A stretch of DNA of 64,000 nucleotides from Cryptosporangium arvum DSM 44712. GTDB lineage: Bacteria; Actinomycetota; Actinomycetes; Mycobacteriales; Cryptosporangiaceae. Positions 16,866 through 25,567 of the stretch are shown here, one piece after another. The stretch covers positions 8,033,913 to 8,097,912 of the forward strand of contig NZ_KK073874.1 of the NCBI RefSeq assembly GCF_000585375.1, read 5' to 3'. How positions within the stretch are numbered: position 1 is the first letter of the stretch; the number at the start of each line of letters is the position of its first letter. Made by a program: the position numbers and the translations under genes. Under the pieces are notes generated by a model. It was given only the letters and a program-made list of their open reading frames with translations. It ran no database searches and was not told where the DNA came from.

Positions 16866-17539
16866 GTCAGCACCGATTTGGCGGCGCCGGGCTCGACGGC
16901 GTCGGGCCGGCGCAGGTAGAGCGGGGTGAGCGGCTCCGCTGGCGCTTTCGCGAGCACCCGGGACGCGGCGCGGGCGGCGAGGTACTCCACCGCCGGGTAC
17001 TGCGGCTCGCCGACCGGCCGGCCGAGCTGCTCGGCGTAGAGCGCGGCACCGCTACCGACGGCCAGCAGGTCGTCCCCGAGCTCGCCCGAATCCAGACGGG
17101 CGCGGAGGTCGGCGGGCTTGGCGACGTCGGGACCGTGGACGCGGGCGCCGGTGGCGTCGTAGGTGGCCCAGTACACCTCGCGGCGCCGGGCGTCGGTGGC
17201 CACCAGCACCGCCCGGCCCGGTACGGCCAGACCGTCGAGCGAACAGACCGGGTACGCCGGCACGCCCAGGGCGTCGGACAGGGAAGCCGCGGTCACCAGG
17301 CCGACACGCAGACCGGTGAACGGGCCGGGACCGACACCGGCGACGATCGCCGACAGGTCGCCGGCGGACACGCCCGCGTCGGACAGCGCCGCGGTGATGC
17401 TCGGGGCCAGCGTCTCGCCGTGCCGGCGGGCGTCCACGACGACCCGCCGCGCGCGGACCGTGACCGCTGAGGGGGCGGAGATCTCGGCGACACCGACGGT
17501 GACGGCGGCGGTGGCCGTATCGACTAGCAGAACCAGCAC
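16862..17539 (-). CDS. tsaB: t6A biosynthesis protein TsaB
   Basis: TsaB is the scaffold partner of TsaD in t6A synthesis. The 225-residue protein has the ASKHA N-terminal lobe: LVLLVDTATAAVTVGV, then LAPSITAALSDAGV and the conserved GVGPGPFTGLRVGLVTA loop. It lacks the metal-binding histidines of TsaD, as expected. It starts with GTG at 17539 and heads the five-gene coupled operon tsaB-rimI-tsaD-ABM-nucleoside hydrolase. The promoter must lie in the 147-base gap to the divergent gene at 17687, where I could not identify boxes. Confidence 0.95.
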   Translation of the reverse strand: MLVLLVDTATAAVTVGVAEISAPSAVTVRARRVVVDARRHGETLAPSITAALSDAGVSAGDLSAIVAGVGPGPFTGLRVGLVTAASLSDALGVPAYPVCSLDGLAVPGRAVLVATDARRREVYWATYDATGARVHGPDVAKPADLRARLDSGELGDDLLAVGSGAALYAEQLGRPVGEPQYPAVEYLAARAASRVLAKAPAEPLTPLYLRRPDAVEPGAAKSVLT

Positions 17540-17686
17540 CCCGCAAGCCTACTGATCTCCGGCGGCGACAGCGGACGGCGCGGTGCGTAGCGGAGCCGAC
17601 ACAGCCTGCGTCAGCGCCCCCACGGTCGAGCCGGTCCGGAGCCCCCACGCTGTGGGACGGGCCGCTTCCAGGACCGGGAGGTCGAC

Positions 17687-18337
17687 GTGAGTTACGAGCT
17701 GTACGAGCCGAACCCGCAGTACGCGCCCGCTCCACCGCCTCCCCCACCGCGGCGGGGACACTCGGGGTGGATCGCGCTGGGGATCGTGGCCGCGGTCGTG
17801 ATCCCGGTGCTGATCGTGCTCGGCTGCGGCTTCGGGGGGATCCTGCTGGCCGCCCGCAGCGGTGCTTCGCCCAGCCCGTCCGCCGAGGCCACGCGGCCGG
17901 CCGTCCCGCCCGCCGGTGCGCCCTACCGCGTCCGGCTCCCGAGCGGATTCGTCTCGATCGAAGCACCGGCCGATCTCCGCGGCACCCTGGAGCACCCCGC
18001 AGCCGCCGTGCTCGCCGAGGGCGACACCACGAACATCCTGCTGACCGGCTCGGGCACGCTCCCGGTCGACACCGGGTCGCTGGCCGAGAACGCGCTGCGC
18101 ACCGAGATCGACTCCGGCGTCACCGCGCTGGGGCACGACCCGAAGACCGGGCAGGCCACGTCCGTGCACGGCTACTCCGCGTATCGCTACGACTTCGCCT
18201 ACGGCGGCGCGCACGCCTACAGCTACTTCGTCTTCAAGGGCACGACGATGGTGCAGGTGCTCTGCCGGTGGGCCGACCGGAAGGACGACGTGCTCCGGGG
18301 CTGCGACGACCTGCTCGCGACGCTGACGATCACCTGA
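17687..18337 (+). CDS. Membrane-anchored protein of unknown function, paralogue A
   Basis: The 216-residue protein has a short proline-rich cytoplasmic N-terminus (MSYELYEPNPQYAPAPPPPPP), one membrane segment at ~28-54 (WIALGIVAAVVIPVLIVLGC) and an extracytoplasmic domain (~85-216) with the motif AYSYFVFKGTTMVQVLCRWADRK and a C-terminal LLATLTIT. A GGGAGG ribosome binding site precedes the GTG start. The gene 284 bases downstream encodes a clear paralogue with the same topology and the same C-terminal pattern (YSYF, QV-C-WAD, C, LL). Two conserved cysteines (VLCRW and RGCDDLL) could form an extracytoplasmic disulfide. I do not recognise a named family. Confidence 0.75.
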   Translation: MSYELYEPNPQYAPAPPPPPPRRGHSGWIALGIVAAVVIPVLIVLGCGFGGILLAARSGASPSPSAEATRPAVPPAGAPYRVRLPSGFVSIEAPADLRGTLEHPAAAVLAEGDTTNILLTGSGTLPVDTGSLAENALRTEIDSGVTALGHDPKTGQATSVHGYSAYRYDFAYGGAHAYSYFVFKGTTMVQVLCRWADRKDDVLRGCDDLLATLTIT

Positions 18338-18541
18338 ACGGGGGTGTGATAGCTGTGTCCGGTACGCGACAGTGATTGCGTCGGCATCAGCACAGCGAAA
18401 ACGACGTCGGCGCAGCAAGCTGGACAGAAGTCAGGGCTGGTGAGCCCGGCCGACCAAGCCCGGGGCGCCCGAACCAGGAGATACGGAACATCCCGTCGTC
18501 ACACTGGTCACGCTAGTAGTGCGGTGAAGCCTCCGAGATGG

Positions 18542-18570
18542 TTGTCTGGCCCTCCCGCTCCACCTAGCGT
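18542..18570 (+). promoter_or_regulatory. Candidate promoter upstream of paralogue B
   Basis: TTGTCT (18542-18547) and TAGCGT (18565-18570) are spaced by exactly 17 bases, giving a leader of about 45 bases to the GTG at 18622. The remaining 284-base gap (18338-18621) shows no gene or hairpin that I can support. Confidence 0.5.
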
Positions 18571-18621
18571 GCTCTTCATTCACGCCGCGCTGGACCTAGA
18601 CGGAGAGAACGGAACGAGGCA

Positions 18622-19659
18622 GTGAGCTACGACCCGAACCAGCCCTATGGCGGGCAGCCGTCTGACCCTTACGGTCAGCCGGCGAACCCGTACGGCCAGC
18701 CGCCCTCCTCGGGCTCGCCGTACAACCAGCCATCCTCGGGCTCGCCGTACGACCAGCCCGGTTCCGGTGCCCCCTACGGCCAGCCGGGTTCCGGCGCGCC
18801 CTACGGACAGCCGCCGGCGAATCCGACCGCGCCGTTACCCAACGACCCGTACGCCAACCCGAGCGCGGGTGCGTACGGCAACCCCAGCGCCGGCGCCTAC
18901 GGCGCTGACCCCTACGCCCAGCCCGCCGACCCCTACGCGCAGCCCGCCGGCGCGTACGGCGCTCCCGGTGGCTTCCCGCCGCCGACCCCGCCCAAGAAGA
19001 AGAACACCGGCGTGATCGTCGGCGGCATCATCGCCGTGGCCGTCATCATCATCGCGGTCTGCAGCATCGGCGGCTGGCTGGTCGCCAACAGCGACACGAA
19101 CGAGACGTCCGCGAGCAGCAAGCCGACCGCGCCGTCGGCCACCACGCTGCCCTCGCAGGGTGCCTCGGCCTCGCCGAGCGCCACCGGGCCGTCGATCGAC
19201 ACCAGCCGTCCCGAGGTCGCCCCGGCCGGCGCGCCGTTCACCACCCGGGTGCCGAAGGGCTTCCAGGAGGTCGTCACGCCGAGCTCCGACAACACCGGTG
19301 GGGCCCCCGACCACACGGCCGCGATGGCGAAGAGCGCCGGTGAGGCCGACGACCTGCTGGTCGTGGACTCGTACACGCTGAAGATCGACTCGACGTCGGT
19401 GAGCGACGCGGCGCTGCAGAACGAGTACGACGGCCTCGTGAAGCAGATCGGCCAGGACGCCACGACCCGGCAGAACGTGAACTACAACGGGTACCGGGGC
19501 TTCCGGTACGAGTTCAAGTTCGACTTCGCGAACGCGTACAGCTACTTCCTGCTGTACAAGAACCAGCAGATCCAGGTGCGCTGCCAGTGGGCGGACCAGG
19601 AGGCCGACATCAAGACCGGCTGCGAGTACCTGCTGAAGAACCTCCAGATCACCGGCTGA
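18622..19659 (+). CDS. Membrane-anchored protein of unknown function, paralogue B
   Basis: The 345-residue protein has a long cytoplasmic N-terminus (~1-130) rich in Pro, Tyr, Gly, Gln and Ser, in PYGQP/PYDQP-like units, then a KKKN stop, one membrane segment (~133-155, VIVGGIIAVAVIIIAVCSIGGWL), a Ser/Thr/Pro linker and an extracytoplasmic domain (~195-345). The last ~55 residues align with paralogue A: RYEFKFDFANAYSYFLLYK, QIQVRCQWADQEAD and CEYLLKNLQIT. It starts at GTG 18622 behind GAGG, and a perfect terminator follows at 19676. Function unknown; the tandem paralogy and the repeat-rich cytoplasmic arm suggest a surface protein whose inner part binds other proteins. Confidence 0.78.
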   Translation: MSYDPNQPYGGQPSDPYGQPANPYGQPPSSGSPYNQPSSGSPYDQPGSGAPYGQPGSGAPYGQPPANPTAPLPNDPYANPSAGAYGNPSAGAYGADPYAQPADPYAQPAGAYGAPGGFPPPTPPKKKNTGVIVGGIIAVAVIIIAVCSIGGWLVANSDTNETSASSKPTAPSATTLPSQGASASPSATGPSIDTSRPEVAPAGAPFTTRVPKGFQEVVTPSSDNTGGAPDHTAAMAKSAGEADDLLVVDSYTLKIDSTSVSDAALQNEYDGLVKQIGQDATTRQNVNYNGYRGFRYEFKFDFANAYSYFLLYKNQQIQVRCQWADQEADIKTGCEYLLKNLQITG

Positions 19660-19675
19660 CCTCCGGGCCCGCCCG

Positions 19676-19714
19676 ATGGAGCTTCGTACCGGCACGACCG
19701 GTACGAAGCTCCAT
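19676..19714 (+). terminator. Terminator after paralogue B
   Basis: A perfect 17-base-pair stem (19676-19692 with 19698-19714) with a five-base CACGA loop, followed by TTGTTT, lies 16 bases after the stop codon. The trailing T-rich run makes this a near-classical intrinsic terminator for plus-strand transcription. Confidence 0.85.
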
Positions 19715-19816
19715 TTGTTTCTCGGGCGGTCGGCCGGGTGCGGATCACTCTTCGATCACGGATCGGCAACCATCGACCGCTGCGGCCCCACTCGCATGCA
19801 CCATCAACGCACACAC

Positions 19817-19854
19817 CGAACGCCGCCGACTAAACCCCTGGTCGGCGGCGTTCG
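19817..19854 (-). terminator. Terminator after the acyl-CoA ligase gene
   Basis: A 14-base-pair stem (19817-19830 with 19841-19854, CGAACGCCGCCGAC and its complement) with a ten-base loop begins nine bases after the ligase stop on the minus strand. Together with the stem at 19676 it insulates the two convergent genes. Confidence 0.75.
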
Positions 19855-19863
19855 CGGTGTTCG

Positions 19864-21390
19864 CTAGTTGAACCGGGTCTTCAGCTCGCGCTTGAGGACC
19901 TTGCCGGACGGGCCGAGCGGGAACGAGTCGACGAACTCGATGATCCGCGGGTACTTGTGGCCGGCCAGGTTCGTCTTGGCCCAGCCGATGATCTGCTCCT
20001 TGTCGGGCGACGCCCCGGGGGTCGGGACGATCACCGCGCAGACCTCTTCGCCGTGCGTGGGGTGCGGCACCGCGATCACCGCGACCTGGGCGACGTCGGG
20101 GTGGCGCATGAGCACTTCCTCGACCTCGCGCGGGTACACGTTGAACCCGCCGCGCAGCACCATGTCCTTCTTGCGGTCGACGATCGTGATGTAGCCGTCC
20201 TCGTCCTTGGTGCCGAGGTCGCCGGTGCGGAACCAGCGGTCGACGATGGCCTCGGCGGTGGCCTCGGGCCGGTTGAGGTAGCCCTTCATGATGTTGTGGC
20301 CGCGGATGACGATCTCGCCCAGCTCACCGGTGGGCAGGAACTCGATCCGCTCCTCGATCTCCGGCCGCGCGATCTCGGCGTCGACACCCCAGATCGGCCG
20401 CCCGACCGTGCCCGGCTTCGTCGGCCAGCCCTTCTGGTTGAACGTCGCGACCGGGGAGGTCTCGGTGAGGCCGTAGCCCTCGTAGACCGGGATCTGGAAG
20501 ACCTGCTCGAACTGTTCGAGGACGGCCAGCGGCAGGGAGGCGCCGCCGGAGATCGCGAGGCGCAGCGGCGGCTTCTCGTCCGAATCGGCGTCGCGCAGGG
20601 CGTCGAGCAGCGCGATGTACATCGTCGGCACCGCGATGAAGTTGGTGACCTTCTCCTTGAGCATCAGCGCGAGCGCGCCGGGCCCGTCGAAGCGCGGCAT
20701 CAGCACGAGCGTGCCGCCGGCCCGGAAGGTCACGTTCAACGAGACGGTCTGGCCGAACGAGTGGAACAGCGGCAGACAGCCGAGGACGACGTCGTCCGGG
20801 CTGGTGTCGAACGACGAGATCACGCTCGTGTCGACGTTCATCACGATGTTGAGGTGCGTCAGCATCGCGCCCTTGGGCTTGCCGGTCGTGCCCGACGTGT
20901 ACAGGATCACCGCGACGTCGTCGGGCTCGGCCTGCTCGTAGGTGGCGATCGGCTCGGCCTGCTGGGCGAGCTCGTCGAGGCGCGGAGCCTCGGCGTCGCC
21001 GCTCAGGACCGTGAACAGTGGCACCCCGGCCAGCTCCGCGCCCTTGGCGCCCTCACCCAGCAGCGGGCCTGCGCAGACGAACAGCTTGGAGCCGGAGTCC
21101 TTGAGGACGTACTCGATCTCCTCGGCACGCAGCAGCGCGTGCACCGGGACGACGACCGCGCCCAGCGCCGCCGCGCCGTAGTACGCGAAGACGAAGTGCG
21201 GCGTGTTCGGGATGAGGATCGAGACCCGGTCGCCCGGGCCGATGCCCTGGGCCCTGAACACCGCGGCGTACCGCTTGGCCTGGTCCCAGACCGCGGCGTA
21301 GGGCAGCCGCAGGTCGCCGAGGACCAACGCGGTGTGGTTCGGACGCCGAGCGGCGGTCTCGGCGAGGATCGAGGCGACGGAGAGGGGCAA
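19864..21390 (-). CDS. Long-chain acyl-CoA synthetase (AMP-forming, FadD-like)
   Basis: The 508-residue protein is an ANL-superfamily adenylating enzyme: the P-loop-like YTSGTTGKPKGA (A3), the EGYGLTETSP motif (A5), DRWFRTGDLG (A7/A8), KDMVLRGGFNVYPREVEE and the C-terminal catalytic lysine in GKVLKREL (A10). It activates fatty acids or aryl acids to CoA thioesters; chain specificity cannot be read. I set the start at a TTG at 21390 because GGAGG lies six bases upstream and family conservation begins at LPLSVASILAETAARRP; a GTG or ATG further upstream adds 44 atypical residues. It is monocistronic and divergent from the MFS gene. Confidence 0.93.
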   Translation of the reverse strand: MPLSVASILAETAARRPNHTALVLGDLRLPYAAVWDQAKRYAAVFRAQGIGPGDRVSILIPNTPHFVFAYYGAAALGAVVVPVHALLRAEEIEYVLKDSGSKLFVCAGPLLGEGAKGAELAGVPLFTVLSGDAEAPRLDELAQQAEPIATYEQAEPDDVAVILYTSGTTGKPKGAMLTHLNIVMNVDTSVISSFDTSPDDVVLGCLPLFHSFGQTVSLNVTFRAGGTLVLMPRFDGPGALALMLKEKVTNFIAVPTMYIALLDALRDADSDEKPPLRLAISGGASLPLAVLEQFEQVFQIPVYEGYGLTETSPVATFNQKGWPTKPGTVGRPIWGVDAEIARPEIEERIEFLPTGELGEIVIRGHNIMKGYLNRPEATAEAIVDRWFRTGDLGTKDEDGYITIVDRKKDMVLRGGFNVYPREVEEVLMRHPDVAQVAVIAVPHPTHGEEVCAVIVPTPGASPDKEQIIGWAKTNLAGHKYPRIIEFVDSFPLGPSGKVLKRELKTRFN

Positions 21391-21629
21391 GGCGGACCTC
21401 CGGGCGGCGGCAGCGACGACGTCCTTTCGATCGTGCCACCGCGACCCGCACCCCGCACGGAGTTCCCGCTGCTCGCAGCCCTGTTGCACTCCGATCGCAC
21501 CGGTGCGGCATACTTCGCCCATGCGTTCGCTCGAGGTTCAGTTGCCGCTCTACGGCGACGACCGCGAGCGTGGTGACTTCCCCGGAGCCGCGGGCCGCTG
21601 ACCCCGTCCCTGCTCACCGAGGAATACCC

Positions 21630-22793
21630 GTGTCACCGTTCGCCCTGCTCCGACGACCTTTCGTCGCCCGGCTGCTCGCCTCCAGCCTGCTCGGACGCCT
21701 CCCCACCGGTATGGTCCCGGTCGCGCTCGTGCTGTTCAGCCGCGGCTCCGACGTGGGGTACGGCGTCGCCGGCCTGTTCGCCGCGGCGTACACGGCCGGG
21801 GGCGCGGTCGGCCAGCCGCTGCTGGCCCGCTGGATGGACCGTACCGGCCAGACCCGGATCATCGTCGGCGGTGGCGTGATCAGCTCGGTCGGGCTGGCCC
21901 TGCTGCCGTTCTCCGGCGTCGTCGGTGGCCTGGTGATCGCCGCCGTCGCGGGTGCGGCCACCCCGCCGCTCGAACCCGGGCTGCGCGCGATCTGGCCCGG
22001 TCTGCTGTCCGGCCCCGACGTGCCCAAGATCTACGCGCTCGACGCCGCCGCGCAGGAGTTGGTGTTCGTCGCCGGCCCGCTGCTGGTGCTGCTGGCCAAC
22101 TCGTTCGGCCCCGCCGGTGGGCTCTACGCGGCGGCGGCGATCGGGCTGACCGGCGCGCTCTGGTTCGCGGTGGCGCCGGCGTCGCGCCAGTGGCGTCCGA
22201 CCGAGGTGGGCGAGCGGCACTGGGCCGGTGCGCTGCGCCCGCCCCGGCTCCGCCGCCTCTACCTCGGCATCTCGCTGATCGGGCTGGCGATCGGGACGTT
22301 CCCGGTGGCCGCGTCGGCGTTCAGCGAGGCGTCCGGCGACCGCGGCTGGACCACCTGGCTGGTCGCGGCCAACGCGGGCGGCGCGCTGATCGGCGGCGTC
22401 TGGTTCTCCGGCCGCTCGCACCGGTACTCGCCCGGCCGGGTGCTCCCCTGGCTGTTCGTCACGCTGGGATTCGGCTACCTGCCGCTGGCGTTCCTGCCCA
22501 CCGACCCCGGAATCTTCCCGCTCGCGCTCGGGCTGACGCTGGTCAGCGGCCTGTCTCTGCCCCCGCTGATGACGCTGACGTTCCTCGTCATCGACCGGCT
22601 CGCCCCCGAAGGCACGGTGACCGAGGCGTTCGCGTGGCTGATCACCGCGTTCCTGGTCGGCAGTTCGACCGGCGCCGCGGTGGCCGGTGCCATCGTCGCG
22701 CAGACGTCGCCGAGCTGGGTGTTCGTCCTCGCGTGGGCGTCCGGCCTGCTCGGCGCGCTGCCGACGTTCCGGCTACTGGGCCAGCGCGCGTAG
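21630..22793 (+). CDS. Major facilitator superfamily transporter
   Basis: The 387-residue protein has about twelve hydrophobic segments and the loop-2/3 motif ARWMDRTGQTRIIV (GxxxDRxGxR-like) between helices 2 and 3 typical of MFS drug or sugar exporters. The start is placed at GTG 21630, preceded by GAGG at seven bases; an upstream in-frame GTG adds 20 residues without a ribosome binding site. Close relatives are annotated as generic MFS transporters, so the substrate is unknown. Its stop overlaps the convergent tsaE by 21 bases. A 26-codon frame (21521-21601) just upstream is not counted as a gene. Confidence 0.9.
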   Translation: MSPFALLRRPFVARLLASSLLGRLPTGMVPVALVLFSRGSDVGYGVAGLFAAAYTAGGAVGQPLLARWMDRTGQTRIIVGGGVISSVGLALLPFSGVVGGLVIAAVAGAATPPLEPGLRAIWPGLLSGPDVPKIYALDAAAQELVFVAGPLLVLLANSFGPAGGLYAAAAIGLTGALWFAVAPASRQWRPTEVGERHWAGALRPPRLRRLYLGISLIGLAIGTFPVAASAFSEASGDRGWTTWLVAANAGGALIGGVWFSGRSHRYSPGRVLPWLFVTLGFGYLPLAFLPTDPGIFPLALGLTLVSGLSLPPLMTLTFLVIDRLAPEGTVTEAFAWLITAFLVGSSTGAAVAGAIVAQTSPSWVFVLAWASGLLGALPTFRLLGQRA

Positions 22794-23225
22794 CCGGTCG
22801 GGCCAGTCGCCGCCGTGCGGCACCAGGGTGGCGACACGCACGTCGGAGTCCTCGTCGCGGTCGAGCCGGATCTCCAGGTAGGCATCGGTGAGCTGCTCGA
22901 CGAGCCCGGCGCCCCACTCCACCACGGTGACCGCCGCGTCGACGTCCGCGTCCAGGTCGAGATCGTCGACCTCGGCGACGTCGCCCAGCCGGTAGGCGTC
23001 GGCGTGGACCAGGGGAAGCCGGCCGCCGGGGTGGATGCGTGAGATCACGAAGGTCGGGCTGGTGACCGCGCCGCGGACCCCGAGACCGGCCCCGATCCCC
23101 TGGGTGAGCTGGGTTTTCCCGGCGCCGAGCGGGCCGACGAGCACGATCAGGTCACCGGCCCGGAGCAGCGGGGCCAGCGATCGGCCGAGCGCACGGGTGT
23201 CCTCGGGGGTCTTGAGCTCCATCAA
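22773..23225 (-). CDS. tsaE: t6A biosynthesis ATPase TsaE
   Basis: TsaE is the ATPase partner of the t6A complex. The 150-residue protein has Walker A VGPLGAGKTQLTQGI (GxxGxGKT), TSPTFVISRIHPGG as the switch I region and VHADAYRLGD followed by VTVVEWGAGL, the Walker-B-like segment with the conserved Glu-Trp. It acts with TsaB and TsaD. Its ATG overlaps the hydrolase stop by four bases, and it is the last gene of the acpS-nnr-X-alr-hydrolase-tsaE operon. In mycobacteria tsaE lies next to tsaB; here about five kilobases separate them. Confidence 0.95.
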   Translation of the reverse strand: MMELKTPEDTRALGRSLAPLLRAGDLIVLVGPLGAGKTQLTQGIGAGLGVRGAVTSPTFVISRIHPGGRLPLVHADAYRLGDVAEVDDLDLDADVDAAVTVVEWGAGLVEQLTDAYLEIRLDRDEDSDVRVATLVPHGGDWPDRLRALAQ

Positions 23226-24421
23226 GCACCCTTCCGGCGCAGGATCTTCTCCAGCGCTCGTCGTTGTTGTCCGCCCGCGCGCCGTGCCCAGCTGCGACGC
23301 TGCTTGGCCGCCGCCACCTCGGTGCGGTGCGGCGCCTCGGTCGGCCGGCGTCCCGCCGCCACCTGCGCGGACCGCCGGAACAGCTCGAGCAGGGCCTCGT
23401 TCGTCGCGTCGGCGTGCTCCATCAGCGTGCAGTGGCCGCCGTCGGCGACCTCCAGCAGCGCGGCTCCGGGCAGCAGCTTCGCGATCTCCCGGGTGTGCTC
23501 GACCGGCGTGAGCAGGTCGCGGTCGCCGCAGACGACGAGCGTCTCGATGCCCGCGAACGCCTCCAGAGCGGCGTACCGGTCGTGCTTCGACAGCGTGCCC
23601 AGGTACCCGGCGATCACCTCGACCCGGGTGCCGTCGTTCATCCGCTCCACGTACTCCACGAGCGCGGGGCTGGGGTTCGCGGTGCCGAACCCGTACCGCT
23701 CGGTGAGCAGGTACGCGAGGTCGCTGCCCGAGCGGCGGCCCCGCTCGGCCATGATCGGCTGCCAGCGCAGCACCTTCGCCAGCGTCGGCGTCAGCGCGCC
23801 GCGCAGCCAGGCGACGATCGGCGGGAACCCGAGCGCGACGTCGTCGAGATGGCCGGCGGACGTCGAGATCAGCGCGGCGCCGACGACCCGGTCGAGCACC
23901 AGATCGGGATGACGCTCGGCCAGCGCCATCAGCGTCATGCCGCCCATCGAGTGCCCGGCCAGCACGAGCGGGCCGTCGGGGGCGACCTTGGTGATCACCT
24001 CGGCGAGCGAGTCGGCCAGCTGGTCGATCGTGTAGTCGCCGTCCGGGCGGGGTCCGGAGTGCCCGTGGCCGGGCTGGTCGTAGAAGACCATCCGCAGCTT
24101 CGGGTCCTCGTGACCGGTGAACACCCGCCGCTGGAAGTGCCAGGTGCCCATGTCCAGGGCGAACCCGTGCACGAAGACCACGGTCAGGTCCGGCTCGCCG
24201 TCGGCCTCGACGACCTCGACGTAGACGTCGACGCCGTCCGCGGTGACGATCTGCGCGCTGTCGTAGGGCAGCGCGCCGAACGGCTCGTCAGCGTAGGGAT
24301 CACCGATGCGGCGCCGGCGGCGGGTCGCGAACCGCTCGGCCGCTACCCCGGCCGCCGCGCCGGCGGCCATCGAGCCGACCAGCGCCCCGGCCAGGCCGAA
24401 CGCACCTTTCGCCAGTCCCAT
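23222..24421 (-). CDS. Alpha/beta hydrolase with N-terminal membrane anchor
   Basis: The 399-residue protein begins with a signal-anchor helix (~3-28, GAFGLAGALVGSMAAGAAAG) followed by arginines, then an alpha/beta hydrolase domain. The oxyanion region VVFVHGFALDMGTWHFQ, the nucleophile elbow AGHSMGGMT (Ser about residue 150), a GDRDLLTP acid segment and the catalytic histidine in GGHCTLMEH are all present. The C-terminal ~45 residues are basic (KQRRSWARRAGGQQRRALEKILRRK). It sits two bases after alr and overlaps tsaE by four, so it is part of the same operon. The physiological substrate is unknown; this position beside alr and tsaE is conserved in related actinobacteria. Confidence 0.9.
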   Translation of the reverse strand: MGLAKGAFGLAGALVGSMAAGAAAGVAAERFATRRRRRIGDPYADEPFGALPYDSAQIVTADGVDVYVEVVEADGEPDLTVVFVHGFALDMGTWHFQRRVFTGHEDPKLRMVFYDQPGHGHSGPRPDGDYTIDQLADSLAEVITKVAPDGPLVLAGHSMGGMTLMALAERHPDLVLDRVVGAALISTSAGHLDDVALGFPPIVAWLRGALTPTLAKVLRWQPIMAERGRRSGSDLAYLLTERYGFGTANPSPALVEYVERMNDGTRVEVIAGYLGTLSKHDRYAALEAFAGIETLVVCGDRDLLTPVEHTREIAKLLPGAALLEVADGGHCTLMEHADATNEALLELFRRSAQVAAGRRPTEAPHRTEVAAAKQRRSWARRAGGQQRRALEKILRRKGA

Positions 24422-24423
24422 GC

Positions 24424-25542
24424 CTAGGCCCCCGTCCCGACGTAACGGCGCGGGACGCGCGCCCCGATCCGCGTCACGATCTCGTAGTTGATCGTGCCGA
24501 CCACGTCGGCCCAGTCGTCGGCGCTCGGCCCGCCCGGGCCGAACAGGACGGCCTCGTCGCCGGCGGACACCGGATCGTCCCCCACGTCGAGGACGAACTG
24601 GTCCATGCAGACGCGCCCGGCGATCGTCCGCCGTTCCCCGCCGAGCAGAACCGGGCCCCGGCCGCTCGCCTGGCGCGGGATGCCGTCGGCGTACCCGAGC
24701 GGGATCAGCGCGAGCGTCGTCTCCGTGGCGGTGTGGTACGTGTGCCCGTAGGACACGCCGTGGCCCGCCGGGACGCGTTTCGCGATGAGCACCTCGCCGC
24801 GCAAGGTCATCGCCGGCCGCAGTGGGGCCTCGATCCGCGCGGGGTTCGGCGAGAGCCCGTAGAGCGCGACGCCCGGGCGCACCAGGTCGAAGTACGCCTG
24901 CGGCAGGGTGAGCGTTCCGGCCGAGTTGGCCAGGTGGCGCACCTGCGGACGGATGCCCTGCTTCTCGGCGATCTCCAGCGCCTGGGAGAACACGCCGAGC
25001 TGCGCCGCGATCGACGGGTGGCCGGGCTCGTCGGCGCAGGCGAAGTGGCTCCAGACGCCGACCGCCTCGATGATGCCGTCGGCCTGGGCCTTGGCCGCGG
25101 CGGTGAGCAGGTCGGGCCAGTCGGCCGGGGCGGCGCCGGAGCGCCCGAGTCCGGTGTCGACCTTCAGGTGCACGCGTGCGGTCTTCCCGGTGGTTCTCGC
25201 GGCGGCGACGACCTCGTCGAGCACGCGGACGCTCGGGACACCGAGGTCGACGTCCGTGCTCACCGCCGGGGTGAAGTCGGTGCCCGGCCCGTTGAGCCAG
25301 CTGAGCATCGGGGAGCCGATGCCCGCGGTGCGCAGTTCGACGGCCTCGGCGACCGTGGCCACCCCGAGCCAGGTGGCGCCGCCGGCCAGCGCGGCCCGGG
25401 CGGCCGGCACCGCGCCGTGCCCGTACCCGTCGGCTTTCACGACGGCCATCGTGGCCGCGGAACGCGTGGCCGCGCGCTCTGCCAGGTGTGCGGTGTTCGC
25501 CCGGATCGCATCCAGGTCGATCACCACTTCCGCTTGCACCAT
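24424..25542 (-). CDS. alr: Alanine racemase
   Basis: Alr supplies D-alanine for peptidoglycan. The 372-residue PLP enzyme begins VQAEVVIDLDAIRANTAHL; the PLP-binding lysine lies in MAVVKADGYGHG, and the second catalytic residue, a tyrosine, lies in HGVSYGHTY. I chose the ATG at 25542 because GGGAG lies ten bases upstream; an ATG three codons earlier is only one base from that element. The preceding gene (25568) codes for an unrelated membrane protein, and the next gene is the hydrolase at 24421. Essential for wall synthesis unless a second racemase exists. Confidence 0.97.
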   Translation of the reverse strand: MVQAEVVIDLDAIRANTAHLAERAATRSAATMAVVKADGYGHGAVPAARAALAGGATWLGVATVAEAVELRTAGIGSPMLSWLNGPGTDFTPAVSTDVDLGVPSVRVLDEVVAAARTTGKTARVHLKVDTGLGRSGAAPADWPDLLTAAAKAQADGIIEAVGVWSHFACADEPGHPSIAAQLGVFSQALEIAEKQGIRPQVRHLANSAGTLTLPQAYFDLVRPGVALYGLSPNPARIEAPLRPAMTLRGEVLIAKRVPAGHGVSYGHTYHTATETTLALIPLGYADGIPRQASGRGPVLLGGERRTIAGRVCMDQFVLDVGDDPVSAGDEAVLFGPGGPSADDWADVVGTINYEIVTRIGARVPRRYVGTGA

Positions 25543-25567
25543 GGCGTCCATTCTCCCAGGCGTGGGC

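Noticed and set aside
21521-21601. 26-codon frame starting MRSLEVQLPLYGDD just before the MFS gene
   Set aside because: It has an ATG and ends 28 bases before the MFS start, but no ribosome binding site or family was found; a leader peptide cannot be excluded.
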